A stretch of DNA of 64,000 nt from Anagrus nilaparvatae. Taxonomy: Eukaryota > Arthropoda > Insecta > Hymenoptera > Mymaridae. Where the stretch lies: positions 2,792,501 through 2,856,500 of the forward strand of contig JAKSXM010000231.1 in the NCBI GenBank assembly GCA_022575985.1, read 5' to 3'. A model generated the notes under the pieces. The model made no database searches. It saw nothing but the letters and a program-made list of their open reading frames with translations, and was not told the origin of the DNA. Both the position numbers and the translations under genes were made by a program. Below, piece after piece: positions 12,914-23,700 of the stretch. Position 1 is the stretch's first letter, and the number at the start of each line of letters is the position of its first letter.

Positions 12914-13599
12914 TTAAAGAACAGCAGCCTCGGGATGCTTAACTATTCCGCACTTGACCATGTTGTACGCCACATCGCAAGGATCTTCGCCAGGTTTTCC
13001 TGAAAATATTAATCACATTAAATAATTGTTGCCTAGAATAAAAAAGACATCGATAGTTACCTGATACCGCACAAGTTACTAATAAATCCCTAGCTGTATC
13101 TTGCATATAGTCAGCTAGCAACGGTATGAGCTCATTTTCAATATCAGCGGTATTCATTTGCCCGTTGTTATCCATCTTAGGTTAAAAAATTAATGAATCT
13201 CTAAAAAATAATAAAACCGTTAAATCATAAAATGTACTTACGACCCTTATGGTATTGAATATGCATTTAAAAGCACATTTAACATTGTGATCTTCGGTAA
13301 ACTTTAGCGCCTTTACATCAGCTATGGATGCTAAGAAAGAAGACATAAAAACGTGAATTAATTTTTTAAATATTAAGTTTTAAATATAGCGTAAAAGCTT
13401 ACATTCTGCGTTAGACTTATTTTTCTTAAAGCAAGTCCTAACGATCGGAGTTAAAGCTTCCTTTAAGTCGTCCATATCCATTTTTTTCTAAAACAAAGTA
13501 ATGGGCTTTAAAAAATTGATCAATTATAGATAAAATTGAACTTACTGCGTACGCAACGACGATAATGAACAAAAATACGAAACACACTTGCGACTTCAT
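12914..13599 (-). CDS. Odorant-binding protein, classical six-Cys type (OBP A)
   Basis: Five exons read by hand: 13599-13546, 13487-13403, 13330-13242, 13175-13061 and 12999-12914, all with GT-AG introns (phases 0,1,0,1), give 142 residues. Exon 1 is a complete signal peptide (MKSQVCFVFLFIIVVAYA), with cleavage expected before KKMD. The mature part has six cysteines spaced C1-x27-C2-x3-C3-x41-C4-x10-C5-x8-C6, the classical insect PBP/GOBP pattern. Landmarks are VKCAFKCIF for C2-C3 and DPC then MVKC for C5-C6. By family knowledge these are small soluble secreted carriers of hydrophobic ligands, folded as six helices with three disulfides, usually in sensillum lymph. A TATA box lies about 45 bp before the start, and an ATTAAA-type poly(A) signal about 75 bp after the stop (12835-12840). 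It is the tandem duplicate of the gene at 18795-19481 (about 80 percent identical). Ligand and tissue cannot be read from sequence. Confidence 0.93.
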
Positions 13600-13639
13600 A
13601 TTGCTTAAATGTTTTAAAGTAAAAAATCGAAAATCTAAG

Positions 13640-13647
13640 TTTATATA
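13640..13647 (-). promoter_or_regulatory. TATA box of OBP A
   Basis: On the minus strand the sequence reads TATATAAA, 41-48 bp upstream of the start codon at 13599. A matching box is in the same place in the duplicate gene. Confidence 0.65.
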
Positions 13648-14244
13648 GCATTAAATTTTTAACGTGTCAGCAAAATTGAATATTTAATATACACTTTTGT
13701 ATTTACTTTACATAATCGAGTATTATTTTACTCGATTATTAAAAAAAAAACGCTGTCAAATTATTAACTCAAACATTTTAAAAACAAAAATTTTTATAAC
13801 TTATAATTTCAAGTCAAAGAAATTGATAAATAATGAATTTTTTAAAACTAGATATCCCGTGTAAAAAAAATAGATATTAGGTTTAAAAATTAAATAAAGA
13901 GCAGTCTTTGTCTATTTTATGATATTCCTCAATTTAAAATTCAAATAAAACAATTGAGAAATTAGTACGCACATAAATTGTTAAATTATGATTTGGGGCA
14001 TTCTTTTTTATGACCAAGGGTATATATTATTTTTCTCCGCGTCAGTGGGAAGAAAAATAAATTTCTTTTAAGTTGAACTTTCGTATAAAAAAACTAGGTA
14101 AAAAACGTTGCCTAATCATTGGCACTACGGTTCCTCAAGCAATAACAAAATATTCTTAATGACTTTTTCCTTGATATTGCTTTTAAACTTCCATAGAAAA
14201 AATAAGGTATTACATCCAAAAAGAAAAAAATAGTAAATTACGAA

Positions 14245-14355
14245 CCCGTGTCCAGAAAAGTAAAGAATGGCCCAAATCGCATGTAAATTACCATCCTAGG
14301 CGAAGCCAAGGTTGGTAAACTGCAATTTGGGTCATTTATGGACAAAGGTTGTATT
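14245..14355. repeat. AATGGCCCAAATCGC palindromic repeat, copy 2
   Basis: CCCGTGTCCAGAAAAGTAAA, AATGGCCCAAATCGCATG and GGCGAAGCCAAGGTTGG match copy 1 closely. The right arm is worn. It lies inside HINE-like copy 2. Confidence 0.55.
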
Positions 14356-15840
14356 CGATTTTTCTTCGTCAGTGGCGAGAAACTTCTTTTCCGATCACGC
14401 AGCAGCCGGGAAATACGTGCTTTCTGGCTGCTGACAAGAAAAATTACTTTAATAAAAAATGATATTATTTTTGGACGGAAAAAATAATGAGACAAACATT
14501 TTTACTATTCTTAAATTGAAATCAGTGAAATTAAGAAATTAATAATATTGAATTTCTAAAAACTAGAACTCCCATGAAAACAAAATAGGTACTACGATCA
14601 AAAAGAAAAGAATTTAATGTTGTTTTTTGTATTTTCTAATGCATCAAATTTCGAGGAAAAAATTTTCAAATAATTGGCGATCAGATCCAAAAAATCGAGT
14701 AAGAACAGAGTAAGAACGATATTTTTATAACTAATAAATCAATATAAAAAAATTAGGTAAAAGTAGTAAAGCAGAGTAACATTATTTTTTAATGGCACAA
14801 ATTTTAAGAAGAAAAATTTTCAAAAAATTACATATTAGATCCAAGAAATTGAGTAAAACCGATTTTTCTAGATATTAGAACTTTTATAGAAATAATGAGG
14901 TGCTACGTCCAGAAAGAAAAATAACAATGGAGTATTTTTTATTTTTCAAGAAAAAATTTTAAGAAACAAAGGGGGGGGGTGAATATTCGGCGAAATCTGC
15001 TCTGGAGAAGAGCGACTTGAGATTCTCAGGAAATGGTGCTTTCTTGGTGACAAAAAACCTCCCGAAGTCGGTTTATAATAACATTGGAAACGTGGTTTTT
15101 TGAAAATAGCGCAAAAATTTGGGGGAGCTACACTTTTCTAACATATACTAATCGACTCGAATATCAATTACCTTCAATCTCCATATGATAAATTGAGGGG
15201 CAATTCGTGTGCTCATACTTTTTAAAGCTGTTTTCTGAGCGGAATTTTTAGTTTTTAATTTTTAAAAATTCATCATGCCAAATAGAAACAACCGATTTGG
15301 ACGTTCAAGTTCTCAAAAATTTTGTCAAAGGGTCTACTTTTTTGAGATTTGTTTATTTTTAACTCACCTCTGCATAACCAAACTTAAAATTGCAAAAAAC
15401 GTCGAAAAACCCTAAAAAATGGCAGTTATGCCATTAAAATATTTTTATGAACAGTAGATATAAATTTTTTGAAAAAACAGGAAAAAACTAAATGCAAAAT
15501 CACAATTTTTTAGAAAAAGATTTTCCTATTTTTTGCTAAAAATCACTGCTTTATCGACAGCGCAAAGTAAAAAATCTTCCATTTTCTAACTTTGGGCTTA
15601 CGCAACTAAAAATTTTTAAACCCCAATTTTTTTTTCTAGAAGTTAACCATTTTTCACGTACTTTCGCGCAAAAAAATTTTTTTTTTGATTTGGGACATCC
15701 TAACCTCTAAAAGTTTAATTTTCGTTAAAAATAAATGTTTTTTTTCGAGTTTTACTCCAGCCAAAATACGGGTTTGGTTGTATTTTCACTGGCGAACACG
15801 AGATTTGCTCTATTATAGGTTTTTTGGGTCGCTGAAGACC

Positions 15841-16654
15841 AAAATCGGGGTCATTTCGTAAACAAAATGGGGGCTTCACCCTTAAATTTGTAAAAACTAC
15901 CCCCAAAAAGGGTTTTTTTTAAACATATTTGCATTTTGAGCACTCAGATTTGCACCATACGGTTTTGTGAGTCACTGATTAAGAATTTCGACTTCTTTTT
16001 CATAAATAATCAATATTTTACCCTTAAAGTAGCTAAAACTACCCCTAAAATATCTAAAACTACCCCTAAAATGGGTGTTTTTGCTATTTTCGTAATTTTA
16101 GCATCCAGGATATGCCCATATGGGTTGTTTGGGTCACATATTGAGAATTTTGACTACTTATTCATAAATTATCAATATTTAATCACAAAAAAGGAGTCGA
16201 AACTCTTGATTAGCGACCCAAAAAACCTATATGGGCATATCCGGGATGCTCAGAGTACAAAAAAAGCATAAATGTACCATTTTTGAGGGTAGTTTTAGCC
16301 ACTTTAGGGGTGAAATCTCAATTATTTATGAAAAAGAAGTCAAAATTCTTGATTAACGACCCAAAAAACTTATATGGGCTTATCCCGGATTCTAAAAGTA
16401 CGAAAATAAGAAAAACACCCCTTTTAAAGGTAGTTTTAGCTATTTTAGGGGCAGTTTTAGCTCTTTTAAGAGTAAAATATTGATTATTTATGAAAAAAAA
16501 GTCGAAATACTTGATCAGTGACTCACAAAAACCGTATGGTGCAAATCTGAGTGCTCAAAATGCAAATATGTTTAAAAAAACCCGTTTTTGTGGGTAGTTT
16601 TTACAATTTTAAGGGTGAAGTCCCTACTTTGTTTACGAAATGACCCCGATTTTA
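15841..16654. mobile_element. 814-bp palindrome with internal CCCCTAAAA repeats
   Basis: The left end AAAATCGGGGTCATTTCG and right end CGAAATGACCCCGATTTT are inverted, and the arms pair over nearly the whole length. Each arm contains repeated modules of the form (CCCTTAAATTAGCAAAAACTACCCC)-like plus CATAAATAATCAATATTT and GGGTTTTTTGGGTC. The apparent ORFs at 15715-15906, 15936-16271 and 16283-16483 are products of this repeat. Confidence 0.7.
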
Positions 16655-17774
16655 CTACTAGCAAGTATAACGTACTAGCAAGAAAAAAATTTTAAGAAAC
16701 AAATTTTAAAAAAATTAGGTACTACTTCCGAAAAGAAAAAATAATTTTGTGTTTTTTGTATTTTTTGATCGCAAAAAATTAAAAAAAATTGTGATATTCT
16801 TATTAATTTAACCAATAAATTGGTTAATTTTAAACTAATAGGTACGTAACAGTGTTTAGCCATAGTGTATTAGGTTGGCTCGTCAGTAGACTCCTAATAC
16901 ACCTTATCTAGACACCGTTAATTATCAGATTGGAGATATCGAGTAAAAAGGACATTTCTAGATATTAGTACTTTCAAAGAAAAAAATTAGTCACTACGCC
17001 CGAAAAGAAAAAAAAATGTTTACGTATTTTAAACTTTTTGGTGTTAAAATTTTTTGCAAAAGTAACCGCAAAAAAGTATGAATTTTAGCCCTAATTTGGA
17101 GCCTTGATAATTCTGAAACAGATTAACCAATTTTAAAGTTTAAGGTCTTATATTAAAGCTTATCCAAAAATTTTTTATTTAATTTTGGGGTCTACTATTT
17201 TAAACAACTATATTAATGACTACGATTCTTTACAATCAACATTTTGGCCATTTTGTAACAATAATGGGAAAATAATACGCGCAAATCATTAAAAACTCAG
17301 ACATTTCAGTATAAAAACTTATTTTTTTAAAAACAAGAGTAATGGAGCCTTAAAACTTTCTAGAAGCCACAAAATTTATTGTAGAGTATCGTCCCCATAT
17401 ATCAACATTCTGAAGTAAGTTGACTATTCATTGATGAGTAAGTTCATCAAGTCCTAAAAATGTCTAATAGTCCCTAAGTCAAAATTTATTAGTTCAGGTT
17501 TTTTGTAGTCAGAACAACTGGTAGCATTTCCAGTAGGAAGTAGTTTGGATGATCCGTTTCAGATTAGTTCCAATAAAAGTTGACAGACAGCCAATGGGAC
17601 TACTTTGGAAGTACGAAAAAAATATAAAAAAATAATTCACGTCAAAGTTTTTAAGACAGAGCTTTGCTATATAATTATATATTTTAACAATATCCAAGTA
17701 ACATTACCCAAGTGTAAAAAACTGATTCTTTTGAAACTTTGTGCATTAATGCAATATGAAAAAATCACCTTTAA

Positions 17775-18180
17775 GAGTTCTGCCTGGACGCCATTTTTGT
17801 AGCTGTAAGCCAATCCCGTAAACGGACATTTTCTCACCTACTCATAGCTTCAATTTTTATTTAAATAAAATTAGAAATGCAGAAAAATAATCTCCGGAAA
17901 ATTCTGAAGATGGGTCAACATTGCCCGGTCATGAAAAATTTTTCTAAAACATTTTAATAAATATAAAAGAAAATTTTGTATCAAATTCTTTTATTTATTA
18001 AACTGTTTTAGGAATATTTTCCGTAACCGGGCAAAGTTGTCCCATCTTCAGAATTTTCCGGAGATTATTTTTCTGCTTTTCAATTTTTATTTTAATTAAA
18101 ATTGAAGCTATGAGTAGGTGAGAAAGCATCCGTTTACTGGATTGGGTTACAGCTGCAAAAATGACGTCCAGGCAGAACTC
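17775..18180. mobile_element. 406-bp foldback MITE flanked by TTAA
   Basis: The arms start GAGTTCTGCCTGGACG and end CGTCCAGGCAGAACTC and pair over most of their length (about 170 bp each), for example TCTCCGGAAAATTCTGAAGA with its complement. TTAA flanks both sides (17771-17774 and 18181-18184), as expected for TTAA-targeting piggyBac-type elements, although the tips are not the canonical piggyBac CCY. It sits in unit 2 of the OBP duplication and has no counterpart in unit 1. Confidence 0.7.
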
Positions 18181-18239
18181 TTAAGTTTAACCTGATTTTC
18201 TTTTAACGTGGAACATGTTCATTGGATGGGGTATTTGAA

Positions 18240-18365
18240 AAAGTTTGGCTCGGCAGGGGGGGGGGTTGTGAAATATTGACGTTTTAGAAGGGGAAAGGGT
18301 GAAAAATTGACGTTTTCGGGGGGGTGAAATATTGATGTTTTTAGGGGGGGGGGAAATGGACTTAG
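18240..18365 (+). repeat. G-rich minisatellite (TGACGTTTT units)
   Basis: Three to four units of about 33 bp combine GTGAAAAATTGACGTTTT with runs of 7-10 G. The same motif forms the larger array at 21365-21605. Confidence 0.6.
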
Positions 18366-18794
18366 AATACTTAGAATATTTTCTATTTAGGAACTTAGAA
18401 TAATTTAAAGTGGGAGCCTGGGCCTGAACAGACCCTGATCAGGCCCTATAACAACAATAACTTAGAATACTTTATGGACTTAGGTTTAAGTTTATGGACT
18501 TAGGATAGTATATTTTTTTATTATCTCAAACACAAATTGCAATTTTACCAACGTTCACTTATTTGACGTATTAAGTATATTTTAACTTGTTTTTGTATTC
18601 CCCAAACCCAATATAAAAAATCTGTTAATTTAATGAAAAAATCAAAAAGAATCAAGAAAATCTTAAGGAGAGTAAGGTAAAAAATTGAAAGCACAAAAAT
18701 TAATTAAAAAAACTTTTATTGTTTAAAATTTTTGACCCTATATTATTATTCAATACCAGAATTTTTTTATAATCAAAGACTCAGAGCTAACAAA

Positions 18795-19481
18795 TTAAAT
18801 AACAGCAGCCTCGGGATGCTTAGCCATTCCGCACTTGACCATGTTCATTGCCACTTCACATGGATCTTCGCCAGGTTGCGCTGCAAATGTTAATCAATAA
18901 ATAATTGTTACCTAGAATAGTAAAGACATCGATAGTTACCTGATACCGCACAAGTTACTAATAATTCCTTAGCCGTTTCTTGCACATCGTCAGCTAGCAT
19001 CGGTATGAGCTCATTTTCAATATCAGCGGTATTCATTTTCCCGTTGTTATCCATCTTAGGTTAAAAAATTAATGAATCTCTAAAAAATGATAAAACCGTT
19101 AAATCATAAAATGCACTTACGACCCTTATTGTATTGAATATGCATTTAAAAGCACATTTAACATTGTGATCTTCAGGAAACTTTAGCGCCTTTACATCAG
19201 CTATGGCCGCTAAGAAAGAATACATGAAATTGTGGATTAACTTTTTAAATATCAAGTTTTTTTAAATATAGCGTAAATGCTTACATTCTGCATCAGCCTT
19301 ATGTTTCTTAAAACAATTCTTAACGATCGGAGTTATAGCTTCCTTTATGTCGTTCAAATCCATTTTTTTCTAAAACAAAGTAATGGGCTTTAAGAAATTG
19401 ATCAATTATAGATAAAATTGTACTTACTGCGTACCCAACGACGATAATGAACAAAACTACGAAATACACTTGCGACTTCAT
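18795..19481 (-). CDS. Odorant-binding protein, tandem paralogue (OBP B)
   Basis: Five exons, 19481-19428, 19369-19285, 19209-19121, 19054-18940 and 18880-18795, match OBP A exactly in length and intron phase and encode 142 residues. Exon 1 is the signal peptide (MKSQVYFVVLFIIVVGYA). All six cysteines and their spacings (27, 3, 41, 10, 8) are kept. I count about 28 amino-acid differences from OBP A, spread over the mature protein, for example Y-M to D-V and R-D to K-E before C4. Introns are almost identical to those of OBP A (intron 3 differs at only two positions in 66), so the coding sequence has diverged faster. A TATA box precedes the start, and an AATAAA signal lies at 18715-18720 on the minus strand. 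The gene is intact. The role is that of its family, a secreted carrier of small hydrophobic molecules. Confidence 0.93.
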
Positions 19482-19522
19482 ATTGCTTAAATGCTTTTGA
19501 GTAAATAAATCGAAAATCAAAG

Positions 19523-19530
19523 CTTATATA
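19523..19530 (-). promoter_or_regulatory. TATA box of OBP B
   Basis: The minus strand reads TATATAAG 42-49 bp upstream of the start codon, equivalent to the box of OBP A. Confidence 0.6.
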
Positions 19531-19885
19531 GCATTAAATTTTTAAAAATTTAGCGAGGTTGAATATTTAATATATACCTTTGCATTTACTTTACATAATC
19601 TAAGATTATTTTACTAAATGATAAAAAAAATAAAAACGCGGTCAAATTATTGAAATTACGGTTTCTCAAACAATTTAAAAACAAAAATTATTACAACTTA
19701 TAATTTCAAGTTAGAGAAGTTGATAATGAATTTCTTAAAACTACATAGAGCTCCAGTGTAATACTAAATAGATATTAGGTCGAAAAATTAAATAAAGAAC
19801 AGTCTTGTTTATTTTATGTTTTTCCTGAATTTTGAATTTAAATCAAAACATTGAAAAATTAGTACACTTCGACAGATGGCAAGAT

Positions 19886-19985
19886 AAATAAAGAATGGCC
19901 CAATTAGCACTTAAATTGGTAAATTGCGATTTGGGGAATTGTTTTTTTATGGCCAAGAGTCGTATATTATTTTTCTCCGTAAGTA
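19886..19985. repeat. AATGGCCCAAATCGC palindromic repeat, degenerate copy
   Basis: AAGAATGGCCCAATTAGCAC and TTGCGATTTGGGGAATTG are the two arms. The right half corresponds to 13987-14060 in unit 1 of the OBP duplication. Confidence 0.45.
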
Positions 19986-20065
19986 GCAAGAAAAATAAAT
20001 TTCTTTTAAATCGAATTCCCGTATAAAAAAATGGTAGCATATAGTTTGAGACAAAACAGTATATA

Positions 20066-20388
20066 TGTTACGCCCGAAACGAGGTAACGGCCGGTTCCGC
20101 GGAATCGGACAGTAAATCGGCCGGTTTCACGGAATAGGACATCAAACCGGCCGGTTCCGCAGAACGGGGCATCAAATTAAATAAATTAATACATTGAAAA
20201 TAAGAAACATTTCTAAGAAAAAAAATTTTTGTTTAATTTCTTTTACATTTAAAAAACATTTTTTAATGATACTAATGATTTATAAGATAAATTGTTTGAC
20301 TTATCAAATTTTATTCATAATTTCATTAAACCGGCTGAAGACTGCCCCGTTCCGCGGAACCGGCCGTTACCTCGTTTCGGGCGTAACA
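20066..20388. mobile_element. GC-rich 323-bp foldback MITE
   Basis: Termini TGTTACGCCCGAAACGAGG and its inverted copy extend about 38 bp through GTAACGGCCGGTTCCGCGGAA. TATA flanks both ends. The left arm carries three 30-bp tandem units beginning CGGCCGGTTYCRCRGAA (20088-20177). It is absent from unit 1 of the duplication, and its GC content contrasts with the host DNA. Confidence 0.7.
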
Positions 20389-20689
20389 TATAGATTGAGA
20401 CAATTCATGTGTATAGTTTGAGATCCTTTTTAATTTTGTGTTTATAACTGAAAAATAAAATAAATAAAGTATAATATAATTTACATTCACATTTATTTAT
20501 CATGTATCGTTACAGTAAATATCGATAATTTGAACACAATTTTTTTTTAATTATAAATATGTTCATAGTTCATTTATTCCCCCCCCCCCCCAAGGGATGA
20601 ATACATTTTAAAATGGTTTAAATAGCATAATATATTTTTAAATACTTGATTCCACAAAAAAAATTAAAAAAACAAACTTTTAGCGTGTT

Positions 20690-20960
20690 TTTTCTATTTT
20701 TTTAAATTTTGGGGGTAGTTTTCACTCTCTATAATTAGCCCGTATATCATAGTTTTGGTCAATTATAAAAAAATCGCAATATATTCTTAATCCATCATCA
20801 AAAAATGAAATATATTTGAGCAAATTAGCTTTGCTTTCGAAATTTTGCAAAAAAACCCCTAAAAGGGGGTAGTTTTTGCTGATTTAAGGGTGTTTTCCTA
20901 TTTTCCAGCCCTAATGGAAACCGAATTCGGATTCAGCAACCTAAAAAACATATAGTAAAT
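20690..20960. repeat. Partial copy of the ACTACCCC module repeat
   Basis: TTGGGGGTAGTTTTCACTC, AAAACCCCTAAAAGGGGGTAG and AAGGGTGTTTTCCTATTTTC correspond to modules of the palindrome at 15841-16654. Confidence 0.45.
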
Positions 20961-21039
20961 TTTCTTTATATAGTACTTTTTCTTTATATTTTAATTTTAA
21001 ACTCCCATAGATAAGTTAGGTATTACACCCAAATAGAAA

Positions 21040-22935
21040 AAAAAACGCTGCCAAGTGATTGGCACTATGGTTCCTCATCAACAATAGCAAAATATTTATA
21101 ATGGTCTATTTTATCTAATAAAAATGATAATTTGAGATATCAGTATTTCATAAAAAAAAGTTAAGTACCGTATTCCGAAAGAAAAAAAATGTTGCTGTGA
21201 TTTAATGTTTTTTATTTAACAAATTTTTAGAAAATAATTTTCAATAAACTAAGTATTGATCCTCATATTGCGGACCTAGAAACATTTTTATTGACCTCGA
21301 AAACCCCCAGATAATGAGATAATGTGTAGCAACATTCTATTTTCATGTTTTTGGTTCCACCATCTTGAAAAATAAACGTTTTTAAGGGGGAATGAAAAAG
21401 TGACGTTTTAGGGGGGAAGGGGGTAAAAATTGACGTTTAGGGGTGGGGGGGGGGGGTTAAAAAGTGACGTTTTTAGGGATGGTGAAAAAGTGACGTTTTT
21501 AGGGAGGGTTAAGAATTGACGTTTTTAGGGGTGGGGGTGAAGGGGACATTTTTAAGAAAGAAGTGAAAAAGTGACGTTTTTAGGGGAAGGGGGTGAAATG
21601 GACTTTTCGATTTAAGGACCTTTGGTGCAGAAGTACCAAGGGAACTATGAAAGCTTTCATTTACGTAAACTGAAAAGCTCAATTCGTTTCGCTAATAATT
21701 TTCCAGTTTCCTATCGCGTGAATAGTGCAAGTTTGTGTTTCAAAAAACATTTGTGAATTCGTGTTTTTAGATACTAATTAGACCAAGTCATTATTAAAAA
21801 CAATAATTATTTTAATTTTATATATTATTATTCAGATATTAATTTCATAATACCAGAAGAATGCTTAATAATAATTTTCGAATTTTTAACAACAAAAGAA
21901 AAAATAATAATAGAACAAGTTTGTAAATTATGGAATTTATTGAGTAAATCATCATGGACAAAAAATAATCTATTAAAACGATAATTCTAGATATTAGTAC
22001 TTTCATAGAAATAAATTAAGTACTAAGTCCAAAAAGAAAAAAAATTATTATGTTTTTTTAATTTTTATATACAAAAAATTTTGAAAAAAAAATTTCAAAA
22101 AAATTACATATCAGATAGAGAAATCCTTTAAAACCATAATTCTGGATATTAGTACTTTCATATAAATAAATTAAGTACTAAGTCCAAAAAGAAAAAAAAT
22201 TATAGTGTTTTTTTAATTTTTTTATGAAAAAAGTTTTGAAAAAAAAAATTTCGAAAAATTACGTATCCGATGGAGAAATCCTTTACAAACGATAATTTTA
22301 GATATTCGTACTTTCATAGGAAAAAATTAAGTATTACGTCCTAAAATAAAAAAAATTTTGGCGTTTTTTGTATTTTTTGGCGACAAAAATTTTGAGAAAA
22401 AAATTTTGAAAATATTAAGTATCAGGTCCAAAAAATTACTATGAACGATATTTCTAAAACTAGTACTTCCACAGAAATAAATCAAGTACTGCGTCCAAAA
22501 GGAAAAAAAAAATTGTCATTTTTTGTATTTTTTGGTGAAAAAAATTTTGAGAAAAAAATTTTCAACAAATAAATTATAAGATTCGAGATATCGAGTAAAA
22601 ACGATACTTCTAGATATCAGTACTTTCATGGAAAAAAATGAGGTATTACTTCCAAATTAAAAAAAAAAAAAGTACCTCGAGATTTTTTGGTAAAAAAAAT
22701 TTTGAAAAAAAAATTAGGTGTTAATGTCGTGTTGGCTGTGAAACATCACCGGTTACAGTCCAACATACATACATACATACATACATACATACATACATAC
22801 ACACACACACATACAGACTTTTTTTAAAAACCGGTTTTTTAGCTTCCTGAGGTCTCAAAACGTGCTTATATGCCAAAATATCGAAAATCAAAATTTCACC
22901 TATCACAAAGGTTCCTCTATGAGGAACCAAAATTA
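21040..22935 (-). mobile_element. HINE-like element, copy 3 (complete)
   Basis: This is the most complete copy. The 3' stem-loop TGCCAAGTGATTGGCA is at 21049-21064 with GGTTCCTCA beside it. Five tandem units carry AGTAC markers at 21996, 22151, 22307, 22462 and 22619, a period of 155-157 bp. A (CATA)n microsatellite lies at 22763-22812, then the core with GCACG and CCGGTTTTTT, and the 5' palindrome GGTTCCTCTATGAGGAACC at the right end. A G-rich minisatellite (21365-21605) lies inside. No ORF is supported. Confidence 0.65.
21365..21605 (+). repeat. G-rich minisatellite (TGACGTTTTTAGGGG units)
   Basis: About eight units of roughly 28-35 bp repeat GTGAAAAAGTGACGTTTTTAG plus a G run of 3-14 bases. 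All G runs are on the plus strand, so G-quadruplex formation is possible there. Confidence 0.65.
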
Positions 22936-23700
22936 CTATAATAAAAAATAATATTATTTTTGGACGGAAAAACTAATGAGACAAAAATGATTACTATTCT
23001 TAATTTGAAATCAGTGAAATTGAGGAATTAATAATATTGAATTTCTAAAAACTAGAACTTTCATTTAAAAAAATGAGGTATTACGTCCAAAAAGAAAATA
23101 ATTAAATGGTTTTTATTTTATTTTCTGATGTAACAATTATGGGGAAAAAATTTTCAAATAATTGGGTATCGGATTAAAAAAATCGAGTAAAAACGATATT
23201 TTTAAAGCTAATACTTCCATATAAAAAAATTAGTTACCACAAGCAAAAATAAAAAAACAGAGTAATCTTATTTTTTATTGGCAAAAATCGAGGCAAAAAT
23301 TTTGAAAAAAAAAATTTTCAAAAAATTAAGTATCAGATCCAAGAAATTGAGTAAAACCAATATTTTTAGATATTAGAACATTCATTGAAATAATGAGGTG
23401 CTACACGTCCAGAAAGAAAATTCATAATTGTGTATTTTTTATTTTTCAAGCAAAAAATTTTAAGAAACAAATTTCAAAAAAAATTAGGTACTACTTCCGA
23501 AAAGAAAAAATAATTTTGTGTTTTTTGTATTTTTTGATCGCAAAAAATTTCAAAAAATTAATTATCAGATAAATTATCAGATATCGAGTACAAAGGATAT
23601 TTCTAGATATTAGTACTTTCAAAGAAAAAAATTAGGCACTACGCCCGAAAAGAAAAAAAAAAATGTTTCCGTATTTTGTATTTTTTAGTGTTAAAAATTT
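22936..23700 (-). repeat. 155-bp-unit block shared with unit 1
   Basis: Further diverged 155-bp units follow copy 3 directly. They correspond to 14440-14970 plus 16679-17060 of unit 1, but without the 1.7-kb insertion found there. Confidence 0.6.

Larger units (their letters stand above)
14101..17060 (-). mobile_element. HINE-like element, copy 2 (interrupted, 5' end lost)
   Basis: The 3' stem-loop (TTGCCTAATCATTGGCA, 14108-14124) and the GGTTCCTC motif lie at the left edge, followed by 155-bp type units. A palindromic repeat sits at 14245-14355, and a 1.7-kb insertion (about 14972-16677) splits the units. The 5' core with the microsatellite is absent. Confidence 0.5.
12571..17640. repeat. 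Tandem segmental duplication, unit 1 (with OBP A)
   Basis: Unit 1 begins at CAAAGTTTTTAAGGCAGAG and runs through OBP A, a repeat block and a shared tail ending near GGACTACTTTGGAAGTAC. Unit 2 begins at the same motif (17646) and ends in the same tail near 24258. Shared landmarks in order are the start motif, the OBP gene, ACATTTCGGACGG-type 155-bp units (14440 on versus 22925 on), and the nearly identical 540-bp tail (17060-17625 versus 23710-24258). Later insertions make the units unequal in length. Confidence 0.75.

Noticed and set aside
15936..16483. ORFs of 111 and 66 residues with similar sequence
   Set aside because: Both are translations of modules in the 814-bp palindrome, and their apparent similarity comes from the repeat.
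22721..22930. 69-residue ORF with VCVCMYVCMYVC
   Set aside because: This is the (CATA)n microsatellite and core of a HINE-like element. The same holds for 36835-37041, 45282-45506 and 54798-54983.
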